Below are positions 1 through 8,455 of a stretch of DNA of 10,841 nucleotides, one piece after another. The notes below the pieces were generated by a model, which had not been told where the DNA came from, made no database searches, and saw nothing but the letters and a program-made list of their open reading frames with translations. This DNA comes from Methylobacteriaceae bacterium (lineage in GTDB: Bacteria > Pseudomonadota > Alphaproteobacteria > Rhizobiales > Beijerinckiaceae): NCBI GenBank assembly GCA_019247255.1, contig JAFAPJ010000292.1, positions 1 to 10,841 of the forward strand, written 5' to 3'. Each line of letters begins with the position of its first letter. Position 1 is the first letter of the stretch. The position numbers and the translations under genes are program-made.

Positions 1-1518
1 AAGCTCGAGGAAGCCGTAGACGACCTGCGCGCCGGCCTTCTCCAGGTCGCGCGCCCAGCGGATATTCGCCTCCTCGTCGAAGCGGGCCTTCAGCTCGACC
101 AGCGCGGTGACCGACTTGCCAGCCTCGGCTGCTTCGGCGAGCGCGCGCACGATCGGCGAGTCGGACGAGGTCCGGTACAGCGTCTGCTTGATCGCCACGA
201 CATTCGGATCGCGCGCCGCCTGCTGCAGGAACTGGATGACGGCGTCGAACGACTCGTAAGGGTGGTGGACGATGATGTCCTTCGGGCGGATCGCCGCGAA
301 GCAATCGCTCCCGTGCTCGCGGATGCGCTCGGGAAAGCGCGGGTTGTAGGGCCGGAACTTGAGGTCCGGGCGGTCGAGCGCGACGAGCTGCGAGAGCTCG
401 TTCAGCGCGAGCATGCCCTCGACCAGGAAGATGTCCTCCCCCGTCGCGCCGAGCTCCTCGGCCACGAACTGCGCGAGGTCGGCCGGCATCGCGGCCTCGA
501 CCTCGAGCCGGATCACCGTGCCGTGCCGCCGCCGCTTCAGCGCGGTCTCGAAGAGGCGGACGAGATCCTCCGCCTCCTCCTCGATCTCGATGTCCGAATC
601 GCGGATGACCCGGAAGGCGCCCTGCCCCTCGATCTTGTAGCCGGGGAAGAGCCGGTCCGCGAACATCACGACCGCCTGCTCGACCGCGATGAACCGCGCC
701 CCGCCCGTCTCGGCGAAATCGGGCAGCCGCACGAAGCGGTCGACCTTGGCGGGCAGCCGAATCAGCGCGTTCAGCCGTCGCCCGTCGAGCTTGCGTGAGA
801 GCGCGAGCGCGATCGAGAAGCCGAGATTGGGGATGAACGGGAAGGGATGGGCCGGGTCGACCGCGAGCGGGGTCAGGACCGGGAACACGTAGGCGAGATA
901 GTATTCGGCGAGCCAGTCGCGCTCGCGCGCGCTCAGCTCCTGCGCCTCCGCGATGACGATGCCGTTCTCGAGGATCTCGCCCTTCAGTTCCGTCCAGCGG
1001 CGCTGCTGGTCGGCCGCGAGGCTGCCGGCCGCCGCGGCGATTCGGGTGATCTGCTCCTGCGGCGAGAGCCCGTCCTGGGAGGGCGTCGCGATACCGGAGC
1101 GGATCTGGCCGCGCAGCCCCGCGACCCGGACCATGAAGAACTCGTCGAGGTTGTTCGCCGAGATCGACAGGAAGCGCAGCTGCTCGAGCAGCGGGTGCTT
1201 GGCGTTCGAGGCCTCCTCGAGAACGCGGCGGTTGAACTGGAGCCAAGAAAGCTCGCGGTTGATGAAGCGGGCCGGGCTCTGCCGGAGCGCCCTCCCCTCG
1301 GCGAGCTCGGCCTCCGAGCGCCGGGGCTCAGCGGGACGGATCTCAGCCGGATTGGTGGCGGGCAGCGCGATCGGGACGGGCTTGTCGGCGGTCGCCCCGA
1401 TCCTGAGCGCTTCCGTCACGGCCACGGGCGCAGGCTTCGGAAGCGCGGCGCCGCGGCGACGCGCGGAGGCCGGGCCGACGGTGTCCGCGGTCGACGAGCC
1501 TTCGACGGTGCTGGTCAC
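1..1518 (-). CDS. ppk: Polyphosphate kinase 1 (PPK1), C-terminus cut by window edge
   Basis: PPK1 reversibly transfers the gamma phosphate of ATP onto inorganic polyphosphate. The 506 visible codons cover the N-terminal and head domains and the start of the catalytic part: [12 protein letters not shown] (about 85-96), [13 protein letters not shown], and [17 protein letters not shown]. The ATP/phosphate-contacting arginines lie in LYRTSSDSP (R449) and [12 protein letters not shown] (R479), 30 residues apart like R375/R405 of E. coli. By that offset the phosphorylated histidine would be codon 509, three codons outside the window, so catalytic competence cannot be judged here. About 80 residues precede the first conserved block; they are Ala/Pro/Thr-rich and look disordered. 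I chose GTG at 1518 because AGGAGG (1524-1529) lies five bases upstream. An in-frame ATG at 1557, with AAGGAG 11 bases away, would add 13 residues including an arginine run. It lies downstream of hdaA with a 114-base gap that may hold its own promoter. Confidence 0.95.
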   Translation of the reverse strand, partial: MTSTVEGSSTADTVGPASARRRGAALPKPAPVAVTEALRIGATADKPVPIALPATNPAEIRPAEPRRSEAELAEGRALRQSPARFINRELSWLQFNRRVLEEASNAKHPLLEQLRFLSISANNLDEFFMVRVAGLRGQIRSGIATPSQDGLSPQEQITRIAAAAGSLAADQQRRWTELKGEILENGIVIAEAQELSARERDWLAEYYLAYVFPVLTPLAVDPAHPFPFIPNLGFSIALALSRKLDGRRLNALIRLPAKVDRFVRLPDFAETGGARFIAVEQAVVMFADRLFPGYKIEGQGAFRVIRDSDIEIEEEAEDLVRLFETALKRRRHGTVIRLEVEAAMPADLAQFVAEELGATGEDIFLVEGMLALNELSQLVALDRPDLKFRPYNPRFPERIREHGSDCFAAIRPKDIIVHHPYESFDAVIQFLQQAARDPNVVAIKQTLYRTSSDSPIVRALAEAAEAGKSVTALVELKARFDEEANIRWARDLEKAGAQVVYGFLEL

Positions 1519-1523
1519 GCTTG

Positions 1524-1544
1524 CCTCCTGCCGCCTCCGGCGGC
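1524..1544 (-). promoter_or_regulatory. ppk leader: hairpin abutting strong ribosome binding site
   Basis: On the minus strand a perfect inverted repeat (GCCGCC, loop GGA, GGCGGC; 1530-1544) ends directly against the Shine-Dalgarno AGGAGG (1524-1529) of the GTG start at 1518. A stem there could limit ribosome access, or it could be chance in GC-rich DNA. Further upstream TATCAT (1587-1592) might be a -10 box, but the matching -35 (TTCCGC) is poor, so no promoter is claimed. Confidence 0.35.
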
Positions 1545-1632
1545 GAACGACCGTCATGTGCTCTGCGACTCCTTCGTGACGGCGGTATGATAGGGGGGGC
1601 GGCGGCGTGGCGGAACCGCCCTCGGACGCCGC

Positions 1633-2331
1633 TCAGAGCTCGTCGGCATCGAGCTCGGGCTCGATGCCGCGCAGGATCGCGGCCGCGATGAGACGAGTGA
1701 CGCGGCGACCTCGGCTGAGCGCCTCCTCGTCGATCGCGGCCACGACGGCGCGCGCCTCCGCGATCGAACGCCCGATCCGGGCCGCGACGTATTCGACGAC
1801 ACCTGCCTCCACGGCGAGCTGCCGGTCCATGAAGAGCTTGACCAGCACCGCGCGCATCAGCGCGTCGTCCGGCGGGCCGATGCGGACGGAAGGTGCGAGG
1901 CGCAGGCGGGACCGGAGGTCTGCCGTCAGGATTCCGCACCCCTCGATCGGCGCTGCGCTCGTGAACAGGATCGGCAGGGCGCGCTCGCGGCCGAGATTGA
2001 CGAGGTGGAAGAGCGCCGACTCGTCCAGCGGGCCGCGATCGATGTCCTCCAGGACGAGACCGGGAGAGGCGAGCAGCGTCGGCACGGTCTCGGCGCCGAC
2101 CGCGGAGGCCGGGACCGTCCGGGCGCCCGTCCGCTCGGCCCAGATCGCCGCCAGGTGGCTCTTGCCGCTCCCGCTCGGGCCTTCGAGATGCAGGAGCGAG
2201 CTCGGCCAGGCCGGCCAGGCGGTGACGAGCGCATGCGCGGCCGCGTTCGAGGGACCGATCAGGAAATCCTCGGCGCCGTAGCGCGGGTCGACCGGCAGGT
2301 CGAGGACGAGCTGGCGCAGCCGCTCAGCCAT
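1633..2331 (-). CDS. hdaA: HdaA, DnaA-related regulator of replication initiation
   Basis: This 232-residue protein consists of a DnaA-like AAA+ domain without the DNA-binding domain IV of DnaA, the architecture of Hda/HdaA. In the known mechanism, clamp-bound HdaA stimulates ATP hydrolysis by DnaA after initiation and prevents re-initiation. Visible features are an N-terminal clamp-binding-type motif QLVLDLP (7-13), Walker A GPSGSGKS (51-58), Walker B LVLEDID (92-98), and a LRSRL segment (139-143) where DnaA-family proteins carry the arginine finger. Its ATG lies inside the end of the permease gene (8-base overlap) and has no strong Shine-Dalgarno, so translation is probably coupled. ppk follows in the same direction. 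A DnaA-recruiting factor such as DiaA or a truncated DnaA is unlikely given the clamp motif and length. Confidence 0.9.
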   Translation of the reverse strand: MAERLRQLVLDLPVDPRYGAEDFLIGPSNAAAHALVTAWPAWPSSLLHLEGPSGSGKSHLAAIWAERTGARTVPASAVGAETVPTLLASPGLVLEDIDRGPLDESALFHLVNLGRERALPILFTSAAPIEGCGILTADLRSRLRLAPSVRIGPPDDALMRAVLVKLFMDRQLAVEAGVVEYVAARIGRSIAEARAVVAAIDEEALSRGRRVTRLIAAAILRGIEPELDADEL

Positions 2332-3421
2332 CCCGCCGTCCGGGAATCGCCACGAGCTCCTCGATCGGGCGGCCGGCGTAGAATTGGCTCTCGCGGTAGC
2401 GGGCGACGGCGTAGCGCAGGAGGACGCCGATGATCGCGGCCATCGGCACCGCGAGGAGGAGGCCCACGAAGCCGAACAGACTCCCGAAGGCGAGGAGCGC
2501 GAACATGACCCAGACGGGATGGAGGCCGACGGAGGCGCCGACGAGCTTCGGCGACAGGATATTGCCCTCGATGAACTGCCCGACGAAGAAGACGCCGAGC
2601 GTCGCGACGATCCAGGTCCAGTCCGGCAAGAACTGAACGAGCGCGACCGCGACCGACAGGAAGAGACCTGTCAGGGATCCCACATAGGGGATGAAGCTGA
2701 TCAGGCCCGCGACCATCCCGATCAGCGCACCGAAATTGAGCCCGATCAGCGTGAGGCCTGTCGCGTAGAAGATTGCGAGCGAGATGCAGACCGCCGTCTG
2801 GCCGCGCACGAAGCCTGCGACGGCGCGGTCCATGTCGCGGGCGAGCTGGCGCACAACCGTCCGGTGGCGGGGCGGCGTCCAGTCGTCGAGCGTCTCGATC
2901 ATCCGGTCCCAATCCACCAGCAGATAGAAGGCCACCACGGGCGTCACGACGAGAATGGACAGAAGGCCGACGAGGGCCTGGCCGCCCGTCCAGAGCGAGC
3001 GTACGAAGCCGGCGGCCCAGCTCGCGCCCTGCCCCACGAGGTCGCCCACGTAGCGCTGCGCCTGAGCGAGCGCCCCCTCGCCGCCGACCCGATCGATGAG
3101 CGGCCCGCCCTGCTCGGCGACGAGGTTCTGCAGGCGCCCGACATAGCCGGGCACCTGCTCGACGAAGCTCAGCACCTGCTGCACCGCGAGCGGGACGACG
3201 AGGACCAGGATGAGCGCGAGCGCGAGGACGAAGATCGCGAGGATCAGGATCGTCGCGGCGAGCCGCCCCATGCCGAGCCGCTCGAGGCGGTCCGCCACGG
3301 GATCGAGCAGGTAGGCGAGCGCCGCGCCGGCGACGAAAGGCAGGAGGATGCCGGAGAAGAGGTAGAGGCAGCCCGCGACGAGGGCGATCGCGAGGAGCGG
3401 GTAGGCGACCTGTCGCTGCAT
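2324..3421 (-). CDS. AI-2E family transporter (PerM-like permease)
   Basis: The 365-residue polytopic inner-membrane protein belongs to the AI-2E transporter family (PF01594). Hydrophobic segments sit at about 7-40 and 54-85. A long amphipathic stretch follows (about 86-150), then five or so C-terminal membrane segments. Family hallmarks near the C-terminus are FIPYVGSLTGLF and EGNILSPKLVGASVGLHPVW, followed by a glycine-rich LAVPMAA segment. Members have been linked to autoinducer-2 export or to Na+/H+ exchange, but no substrate can be assigned here. The ATG at 3421 has AAGGAG about eight bases upstream. The gene starts 27 bases after the CDP-alcohol phosphatidyltransferase gene and overlaps hdaA by eight bases, which fits one operon. 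No functional link to hdaA is visible. Confidence 0.92.
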   Translation of the reverse strand: MQRQVAYPLLAIALVAGCLYLFSGILLPFVAGAALAYLLDPVADRLERLGMGRLAATILILAIFVLALALILVLVVPLAVQQVLSFVEQVPGYVGRLQNLVAEQGGPLIDRVGGEGALAQAQRYVGDLVGQGASWAAGFVRSLWTGGQALVGLLSILVVTPVVAFYLLVDWDRMIETLDDWTPPRHRTVVRQLARDMDRAVAGFVRGQTAVCISLAIFYATGLTLIGLNFGALIGMVAGLISFIPYVGSLTGLFLSVAVALVQFLPDWTWIVATLGVFFVGQFIEGNILSPKLVGASVGLHPVWVMFALLAFGSLFGFVGLLLAVPMAAIIGVLLRYAVARYRESQFYAGRPIEELVAIPGRRDG

Positions 3422-3448
3422 GGCTGCCGCTCCTTGCCGATCGGCCGC

Positions 3449-3982
3449 TCAGACGCCCGCCATGTGCCGAAGCCAGCGCGCGAGATAGGCGGCGGCCGAG
3501 ACGACGGTCAAGGCGGCGACCGCGCCCGTGCCGGCGCTCCAGAGCCAGCCGATGTCGAGCGCGAAGGCCTTCATGCCGAGGACGAGGGCCGCGAAGGCGA
3601 TCTGAACGGCCGTGTTGACCTTGCTGACGAAGAGCGGACGGATCTCCATCGGCTGGTCCATGAGCCGCGACAGGATGATCGCCGCGACGATCATGAGGTC
3701 GCGAGAGACGACGAGCACCGCGAGCCAGCGCGGCAGCTCGCCGCCGATCGCCATCGTGATGTAGATCGAGACGAGGAGCGCCTTGTCGGCGAGCGGGTCG
3801 AGATAGGCCCCGAACTCGGTGCGCATGTCGAAGCGGCGCGCGATGAAGCCGTCGGCCGCGTCGGACGCGCCGGCCGTGACGAACAGCAGGAACGCCGCCA
3901 TCCAGCGGGAATCGGCGATCGCCAGGATGACGAGGGGGACGAGGACGAGCCTGAGAACGGTGATGAGGTTGGGGATCGTCAT
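3449..3982 (-). CDS. CDP-alcohol phosphatidyltransferase family protein
   Basis: This is a 177-residue integral membrane enzyme of the CDP-alcohol phosphatidyltransferase family, which displaces CMP from a CDP-linked lipid or alcohol to make phospholipids. The full catalytic signature D-x2-D-G-x2-A-R-x8-G-x3-D-x3-D is present at residues 41-66 (D41, D44, G45, A48, R49, G58, D62, D66); the aspartates bind metal and act as base. About six hydrophobic segments surround it. The N-terminus [12 protein letters not shown] is typical of PgsA and of CdsA-dependent cardiolipin synthases, so the product could be phosphatidylglycerophosphate or cardiolipin; sequence alone does not decide. It is the first gene of the minus-strand cluster. 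No strong Shine-Dalgarno precedes the ATG, but the conserved N-terminus supports this start. Confidence 0.92.
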   Translation of the reverse strand: MTIPNLITVLRLVLVPLVILAIADSRWMAAFLLFVTAGASDAADGFIARRFDMRTEFGAYLDPLADKALLVSIYITMAIGGELPRWLAVLVVSRDLMIVAAIILSRLMDQPMEIRPLFVSKVNTAVQIAFAALVLGMKAFALDIGWLWSAGTGAVAALTVVSAAAYLARWLRHMAGV

Positions 3983-4024
3983 CCGGCGGGGCGAGACGCT
4001 TCTCTGATGGCGGGGGAGCCGCGC

Positions 4025-4053
4025 TTGCGCCGTCCTTCCTGCAGCCTTACTGC
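4025..4053 (+). promoter_or_regulatory. Possible purM promoter
   Basis: TTGCGC (4025-4030) and TACTGC (4048-4053) are 17 bases apart, about 25 bases before the purM ATG. The match to TTGACA/TATAAT is only partial. The 95-base divergent spacer (3983-4077) must hold promoters for both directions. I see no clear minus-strand promoter and no riboswitch-like structure in it. Confidence 0.25.
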
Positions 4054-4077
4054 CCGCCCCGTGCCGATGGAAGCGCG

Positions 4078-5163
4078 ATGACCGAAACCGGCGAGCCGCC
4101 CGCCCGACCGGGCCTGACCTATGCGCAGGCCGGCGTCGACATCGAGGCCGGCAACGCGATGGTGGACGCGATCCGGCCGCTCGTGCGCTCGACCGCGCGA
4201 CCCGGAGCGGATGCCGAGATCGGCGGCTTCGGCGGCCTTTTCGACCTGAAGGCCGCCGGGTTCCGGGATCCGATCCTGGTCGCCGCGAATGACGGGGTCG
4301 GCACCAAGGTCAAGATCGCGATCGAGACCGGGCGGCACGACACGATCGGCATCGACCTCGTGGCGATGTGCGTGAACGACCTCATCGTCCAGGGCGCGGA
4401 GCCGCTCCTGTTCCTCGATTATTTCGCGACCGCGAAGCTCGAGCCTGAGGTCGGGGTCGCGATCGTGCGTGGGATCGCGGAGGGCTGCCGGCAGGCGGGC
4501 TGCGCGCTTGTCGGCGGCGAGACCGCCGAGATGCCGGGCCTCTATGCGGGGCGGGATTACGACCTCGCAGGCTTCGCGCTCGGCGCCGCCGAGCGGGGCA
4601 CGCTCCTTCCCCGCGAGGACGTCGCGCCGGGCGACGCCGTGCTCGGCCTCCTCTCCTCCGGCGTCCATTCGAACGGCTTCTCCCTCGTCCGCCGGATCGT
4701 GGCCGCGGCGGGCCTCGCCTGGGACGACCCGGCCCCGTTCGCGCCCGGCCGCTCGCTCGGCGAGGCGTTGCTCGAGCCGACCCGCATCTACGTGAAGCCC
4801 GTGCTCGGCGCCTTGAAGCGCAGCCGCGGCGTGAAGGCGATCGCCCACATCACCGGAGGCGGCTTTCCGGACAACATCCCGCGCGTGCTGCCGGACGGGC
4901 TCGGCGTGCGGCTCGCGCTCGGCGATCTCCGCCTCCCGCCCGTCTTCGCCTGGCTCGCCCGGACGGGCCGCGTGGCCGAGCCCGAGATGCTGCGTACCTT
5001 TAATTGCGGGATCGGCATGGTCCTCGTGGCCGGCCAGGCCGACCTTCGCGACGTCACGCTCGCGCTGCGCGAGGAGGGCGAGGCGCCGGTGATCCTCGGC
5101 GAGGTCGTCCCGCGCGCGCCGGGCGAGGCGCCGGTCACCTATTCCGGCACGCTCGGGCTGTGA
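4078..5163 (+). CDS. purM: Phosphoribosylformylglycinamidine cyclo-ligase (AIR synthetase)
   Basis: PurM closes the imidazole ring: FGAM plus ATP gives aminoimidazole ribotide, the fifth step of IMP synthesis, in the cytosol. The 361-residue protein is slightly longer than the E. coli enzyme (345). Hallmarks are [13 protein letters not shown] (14-26), NDGVGTKVK (71-79), the [19 protein letters not shown] block, [30 protein letters not shown], and the C-terminal [14 protein letters not shown] and FNCGIGM motifs. All are intact, so the enzyme should be active. GGAAG lies six bases before the ATG. The stop codon overlaps the purN start by four bases. Confidence 0.98.
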   Translation: MTETGEPPARPGLTYAQAGVDIEAGNAMVDAIRPLVRSTARPGADAEIGGFGGLFDLKAAGFRDPILVAANDGVGTKVKIAIETGRHDTIGIDLVAMCVNDLIVQGAEPLLFLDYFATAKLEPEVGVAIVRGIAEGCRQAGCALVGGETAEMPGLYAGRDYDLAGFALGAAERGTLLPREDVAPGDAVLGLLSSGVHSNGFSLVRRIVAAAGLAWDDPAPFAPGRSLGEALLEPTRIYVKPVLGALKRSRGVKAIAHITGGGFPDNIPRVLPDGLGVRLALGDLRLPPVFAWLARTGRVAEPEMLRTFNCGIGMVLVAGQADLRDVTLALREEGEAPVILGEVVPRAPGEAPVTYSGTLGL

Positions 5164-5780
5164 GCGCAGCCGCGCTGAGGCGACGGGTCGGGATCCTGAT
5201 CTCCGGCCGCGGCTCGAACATGGCCTCGCTGATCGCGGCGGCGACCGACCCGACCTACCCGGCCGAGATCGCTCTCGTTCTCTCGAACCGCCCCGACGCC
5301 GCCGGCCTCGCCCGCGCCGCCGAGGCCGGGATCGCGACCGCGATCGTCGAGCATCGCGGGTTTGCGGACCGGGACAGCTTCGACGCCGCGATGGAGGAAC
5401 GGCTCGCGGCGCATGACGTCGAGATTGTCTGCCTCGCGGGCTTCATGCGGATCCTGTCGGCGCCGTTCGTGGATCGCTGGCGCGGCCGGATGCTGAACAT
5501 CCACCCGTCGCTGCTGCCCGCCTTCAAAGGGCTCGACCCGCACGGCCAGGCGCTCGCGGCGGGCGTCCGGATCCATGGCTGCACGGTGCATTTCGTCGTG
5601 CCCGAGCTCGATTCGGGTCCGATCGTTGCCCAGGCCGCCGTACCGGTCCGACCCGGGGACACCGTCGATCGCCTCGCGGCCCGCGTGCTCGCCGAGGAGC
5701 ACCGCTTGTATCCGGAAGGGTTGGCGCTCGTTGCGAGCGGCCGCGCGCGGCTCGAGGGCGACCGCACGGTTTTCGGCTGA
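5160..5780 (+). CDS. purN: Phosphoribosylglycinamide formyltransferase (GAR transformylase)
   Basis: PurN transfers a formyl group from 10-formyltetrahydrofolate to glycinamide ribonucleotide, the third step of IMP synthesis. From GTG at 5160 it encodes 206 residues (E. coli PurN has 212). The phosphate-binding [10 protein letters not shown] (15-24), the LAGFMRIL segment and the [12 protein letters not shown] block are present. The catalytic triad is N113, H115 and D151, matching N106/H108/D144 of E. coli with a constant offset of seven. The GTG start overlaps the purM stop (GTGA, four bases) and has no Shine-Dalgarno of its own, so translation is probably coupled to purM. A longer frame reaches back to 5004, but the extra residues are arginine-rich out-of-frame purM. 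The stop codon forms part of an inverted repeat shared with the convergent gene. Confidence 0.97.
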   Translation: MSAAALRRRVGILISGRGSNMASLIAAATDPTYPAEIALVLSNRPDAAGLARAAEAGIATAIVEHRGFADRDSFDAAMEERLAAHDVEIVCLAGFMRILSAPFVDRWRGRMLNIHPSLLPAFKGLDPHGQALAAGVRIHGCTVHFVVPELDSGPIVAQAAVPVRPGDTVDRLAARVLAEEHRLYPEGLALVASGRARLEGDRTVFG

Positions 5781-5795
5781 GCGCGCCTCAGCCGA
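5773..5795. terminator. Inverted repeat between convergent purN and oxidoreductase genes
   Basis: TCGGCTGAG (5773-5781), loop CGCGC, CTCAGCCGA (5787-5795) form a perfect 9-bp stem with a 5-base loop. The arms contain the stop codons of both convergent genes (TGA at 5778-5780; TCA on the plus strand at 5788-5790). No U-tract follows in either direction: TTTT precedes the stem on the plus strand, which gives AAAA after it on the minus strand. It may serve as a bidirectional terminator or 3'-end stabiliser, but it is not a canonical intrinsic terminator. Confidence 0.45.
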
Positions 5796-7935
5796 CGGAA
5801 TCGAGCACCTTCGCCCGCGCGGCCAAGGCCGGCTCGTCGACGGGCGCGACGACCCGTTCGAGCGCGACCCGGTTGTCGTGGAAGGCCGCCCCGCCATAAG
5901 GCGCAATCGAATCGGCGCCCGTCAGCGTGTTGATGCCGCGCCCATCCGGATAGGCGGCGTTCGGCCAGATCGACTCCGCGATCAGCACGCCGCGCCGGAC
6001 GCCCGGAAACAGCCTCGCCCGGAGCAGCACGGCGCCCCGCTCGTTGCGTAGCCTGACCCAGTTGTCCGTCGCGATCCCGAGCGGTCCCGCGTCGTCCGGG
6101 TGGACCAGAACCTCGGGTCGCGCCTCGCGGGCGAGGCTCGTCGGGGTCTCGGTGAAGGTCGAGTTCAGGAAGTTGCGGGCCGGGCTCGTCGCGAGGCGGA
6201 AGGGCAGCTCCTCCGTCGCCTCCTCGGTCACGGCCCAATGGTCCGGCAGGCCCGGCAGGCGCTCATGCGGCCCCATGGGGCCGTCGTTGGCATTGGGCAC
6301 GCTCGTCCAGTCCGGCCGGAAGCGGAACTTGCGGTCAGGGTAGCGGAAGCCGTCGAGGTAATGCGCCTCGGCGAAGGGCGGCTGCAGGTCGACGAAGCGG
6401 GCGGCCTCGAGCTCGGCGAGCGTGCCCCGCTTCGAGGCCTGAAGCGTTTCGTCGATGAGCTCCCGCGGGCTCATGTGGAAGCCGCGATGCTCGGCCCCGA
6501 CCCGTTCGGCAAGCGCGCAGATCACGTCGTGGTTGGACCGGCACTCGCCCGGCGTCTCCACGAGCTTCGGACCGAACTGCAGGTGCTGGTGACCGCCCGC
6601 CGTGTAGAGGTCGTCGTGCTCGAGGAACATGGTCGCGGGCAGCACGACGTCGGCCATGCGGGCCGTCTCGGTCATGAACTGCTCGTGGACGCAAACGAAC
6701 AGGTCCTCGCGCGCGAAGCCTCGCTTCACGAGCTCCTGCTCCGGCGCGACCGAGACCGGATTCGTGTTCTGGACCAGCATCGCGGCGACGGGCGGCCCGC
6801 CGCGCAACGCCTCGGGATCGCCCGTCAGCACGCGCCCGATCTTCGACTGGTCGAGCCGGCGCACGGAGCGATCCTGGCGATCGAGCGCCTCGATCGCGTT
6901 CGTGCGCAGCCCGTAGATGCCGCTGTTCGAATGGAAGGCGCCGCCGCCCTCGTGCTGCCAGGCGCCCGTGACCGCCGGGATGCAGAGCGCCGCATGCATG
7001 TTCACGGCGCCATTGCGCGAGCGCGAGAAGCCGTAGCCCAGCCGGAAGTAGGCGCGCTTGCGAGTGCCGACGAGACGGGCGAACGCCTCGATCTCGTCGC
7101 TCGAGAGGCCCGTGATCGCGGCGGCCCAGGCGGGATCGCGCGCGGCGAGGTGGCGTTCCAGCCCCGCCGGGTCGTCGGTGTAGCGGGCGAGGTAGTCGCG
7201 GTCGGCGTGGCCGTCGCGGAAAAGGACGTGCATCACGGCGCAGGCGAGCGCGCCGTCCGTGCCCGGGCGAAGCACGAGGCCGAGGTCGGCCTGTTTCACC
7301 GTCGCGTTCTTGTAGATGTCGATCGCGACGATCTTGGCGCCGCGGTTCTTCCGGGCCGCCAGCGCGTGGGTCATCACGTTGACCTGCGTGTGGACCGGGT
7401 TCGTGCCCCAGATCACAACGCAATCCGCCTTCACCATTTCCCGCGGGTCGGAGCCCGCGAGCTTGCCGGTCCCGGCGATGAAGCCGGTCCAGGACGAGGT
7501 CGTGCAGATGGTCGAGTACTGGCCCGAATAGCGCTTCGCGTGGCGCAGGCGGTTGATGCCGTCGCGCATCACGTAACCCATCGTCCCGGCGTAGAAGTAA
7601 GGCCAGACGGCCTCCGGCCCGATCTCCCGCTCGGCCTTGAGGAAAGCCTCGGCCGTGAGATCGAGCGCCTCGTCCCAGGAGACCCGAACGAAGCGCCCGG
7701 ACGTCTTGGGGCCGACCCGCTTTAGGGGATGGAGGAGGCGATCCGGATGATGGATCCGCTCCGCATAGCGCGCGACCTTCGCGCAGATCACGCCCGCCGT
7801 GTAGGTCTGGTCCTCGGCGCCCCGAACCCGGCCGATCGTGCGCCCGTCGAGCACCTCGACCTCGAGGCCGCAGGTCGAGGGGCAATCGTGCGGGCAGACG
7901 GAGAAGCGGCGCTCGATCCGCGGCTGAGCCGTCAT
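5788..7935 (-). CDS. Molybdopterin oxidoreductase, DMSO reductase superfamily (cytoplasmic)
   Basis: This 715-residue protein is a bis-molybdopterin guanine dinucleotide enzyme of the BisC/formate dehydrogenase-like superfamily; the substrate is not recognisable. An N-terminal [4Fe-4S] motif C14-x3-C18-x3-C22-x28-C51 is followed by K53, the conserved electron-relay lysine position. The segment TICTTSSWTG (142-151) sits where the molybdenum ligand is expected, and C144 is my candidate. Further cofactor-binding blocks are VIWGTNPVHTQVN, RLGYGFSRSRNGA, QNTNPVSVAP and MADVVLPATMFLEHDD. The C-terminal molydopterin dinucleotide-binding domain spans about 580-695 (LATSPARNFLNSTF). There is no twin-arginine or Sec signal, so it should be cytoplasmic. 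No electron-transfer subunit or chaperone gene lies nearby. It starts ten bases after the GNAT gene and is probably cotranscribed with ndk. Confidence 0.93.
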   Translation of the reverse strand: MTAQPRIERRFSVCPHDCPSTCGLEVEVLDGRTIGRVRGAEDQTYTAGVICAKVARYAERIHHPDRLLHPLKRVGPKTSGRFVRVSWDEALDLTAEAFLKAEREIGPEAVWPYFYAGTMGYVMRDGINRLRHAKRYSGQYSTICTTSSWTGFIAGTGKLAGSDPREMVKADCVVIWGTNPVHTQVNVMTHALAARKNRGAKIVAIDIYKNATVKQADLGLVLRPGTDGALACAVMHVLFRDGHADRDYLARYTDDPAGLERHLAARDPAWAAAITGLSSDEIEAFARLVGTRKRAYFRLGYGFSRSRNGAVNMHAALCIPAVTGAWQHEGGGAFHSNSGIYGLRTNAIEALDRQDRSVRRLDQSKIGRVLTGDPEALRGGPPVAAMLVQNTNPVSVAPEQELVKRGFAREDLFVCVHEQFMTETARMADVVLPATMFLEHDDLYTAGGHQHLQFGPKLVETPGECRSNHDVICALAERVGAEHRGFHMSPRELIDETLQASKRGTLAELEAARFVDLQPPFAEAHYLDGFRYPDRKFRFRPDWTSVPNANDGPMGPHERLPGLPDHWAVTEEATEELPFRLATSPARNFLNSTFTETPTSLAREARPEVLVHPDDAGPLGIATDNWVRLRNERGAVLLRARLFPGVRRGVLIAESIWPNAAYPDGRGINTLTGADSIAPYGGAAFHDNRVALERVVAPVDEPALAARAKVLDSVG

Positions 7936-7945
7936 CCTCGGCCTC

Positions 7946-8455
7946 TCAGATCGACGCCGTCATGTAGCGGGCCTCGGCGCCGTAGCCCGCGAGCCCGGCC
8001 TCGATCCGCTCGCTCGCGCGGACCGTAAAGCCGAGACCGGCCCAAAGCGGTACCGTGCCGTAGACGGAGGTCAAGGCGAGACCCTGCAGGCCGAGCATAC
8101 GGGCGACCCGTCGCATCGCCTCGAGGTAGGCGCCCGCGCCGCCTTCTCCGCGCGCCTCGGGGAGGATCGCGACGTCATGGACGTAAAGGAGGGTGGCGTC
8201 GGCCGGCCAGGCCCCGTGGAACGTGTCGAGCGGCGGGACGTCGTCCAGCCGCCAGGGGTAGCTCAGGCCGTAGCCTCGGACCGCACCGGACGCGTCCGCG
8301 AAGGCGAGGCACCCGTCCGGACACAGGCGCAGCTTCTCGTGGACCGTCTCGGGCCGCTCGAAGAAGGTCGGATGGAGAACGTCCGCGATCGCCTCGACCG
8401 CGGGCAGGTCCTCGGCGAGGAGCGGCCGCCAGGCGAGCCGGCGGCCCGCGCCCAT
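7946..8455 (-). CDS. GNAT family N-acetyltransferase
   Basis: The 169-residue protein has the GNAT fold, which transfers acetyl from acetyl-CoA to an amine. The N-terminal strand WRPLLAEDLPAVEAIAD is typical. The acetyl-CoA pyrophosphate-binding motif A is VHDVAILPEARGEGGAGAYL, with R102-G103-E104-G105-G106-A107 as the Q/R-x-x-G-x-G/A signature. The C-terminal SVYGTVPLWAGLGFTV matches motif B, with the usual YGxxxxWxxLGF pattern. The acceptor is unknown; nothing points to ribosomal protein or antibiotic acetylation. The start shares one base with the ndk stop (TGATG), implying termination-reinitiation, and a longer in-frame reading into ndk is out-of-frame ndk sequence. The molybdoenzyme gene follows ten bases after its stop. 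Confidence 0.9.
   Translation of the reverse strand: MGAGRRLAWRPLLAEDLPAVEAIADVLHPTFFERPETVHEKLRLCPDGCLAFADASGAVRGYGLSYPWRLDDVPPLDTFHGAWPADATLLYVHDVAILPEARGEGGAGAYLEAMRRVARMLGLQGLALTSVYGTVPLWAGLGFTVRASERIEAGLAGYGAEARYMTASI

Noticed and set aside
1609..1620. GGCGG-AA-CCGCC just after the hdaA stop codon as a terminator
   Set aside because: The loop is two bases and the stem five, and no U-tract follows in the direction of hdaA transcription.
2384..4081. A 565-codon open frame on the plus strand across the permease and phosphatidyltransferase genes
   Set aside because: It is antisense to two genes with clear family motifs. Its product is a charged, low-complexity Asp/Glu/Arg-rich sequence, the usual shadow of GC-rich coding DNA.
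6100..7725. A 541-codon plus-strand frame, and a 516-codon minus-strand frame at 6335-7885, over the molybdoenzyme gene
   Set aside because: Both are out-of-frame readings of the molybdoenzyme gene with Arg/Gly/Ala-rich products and no recognisable domain.
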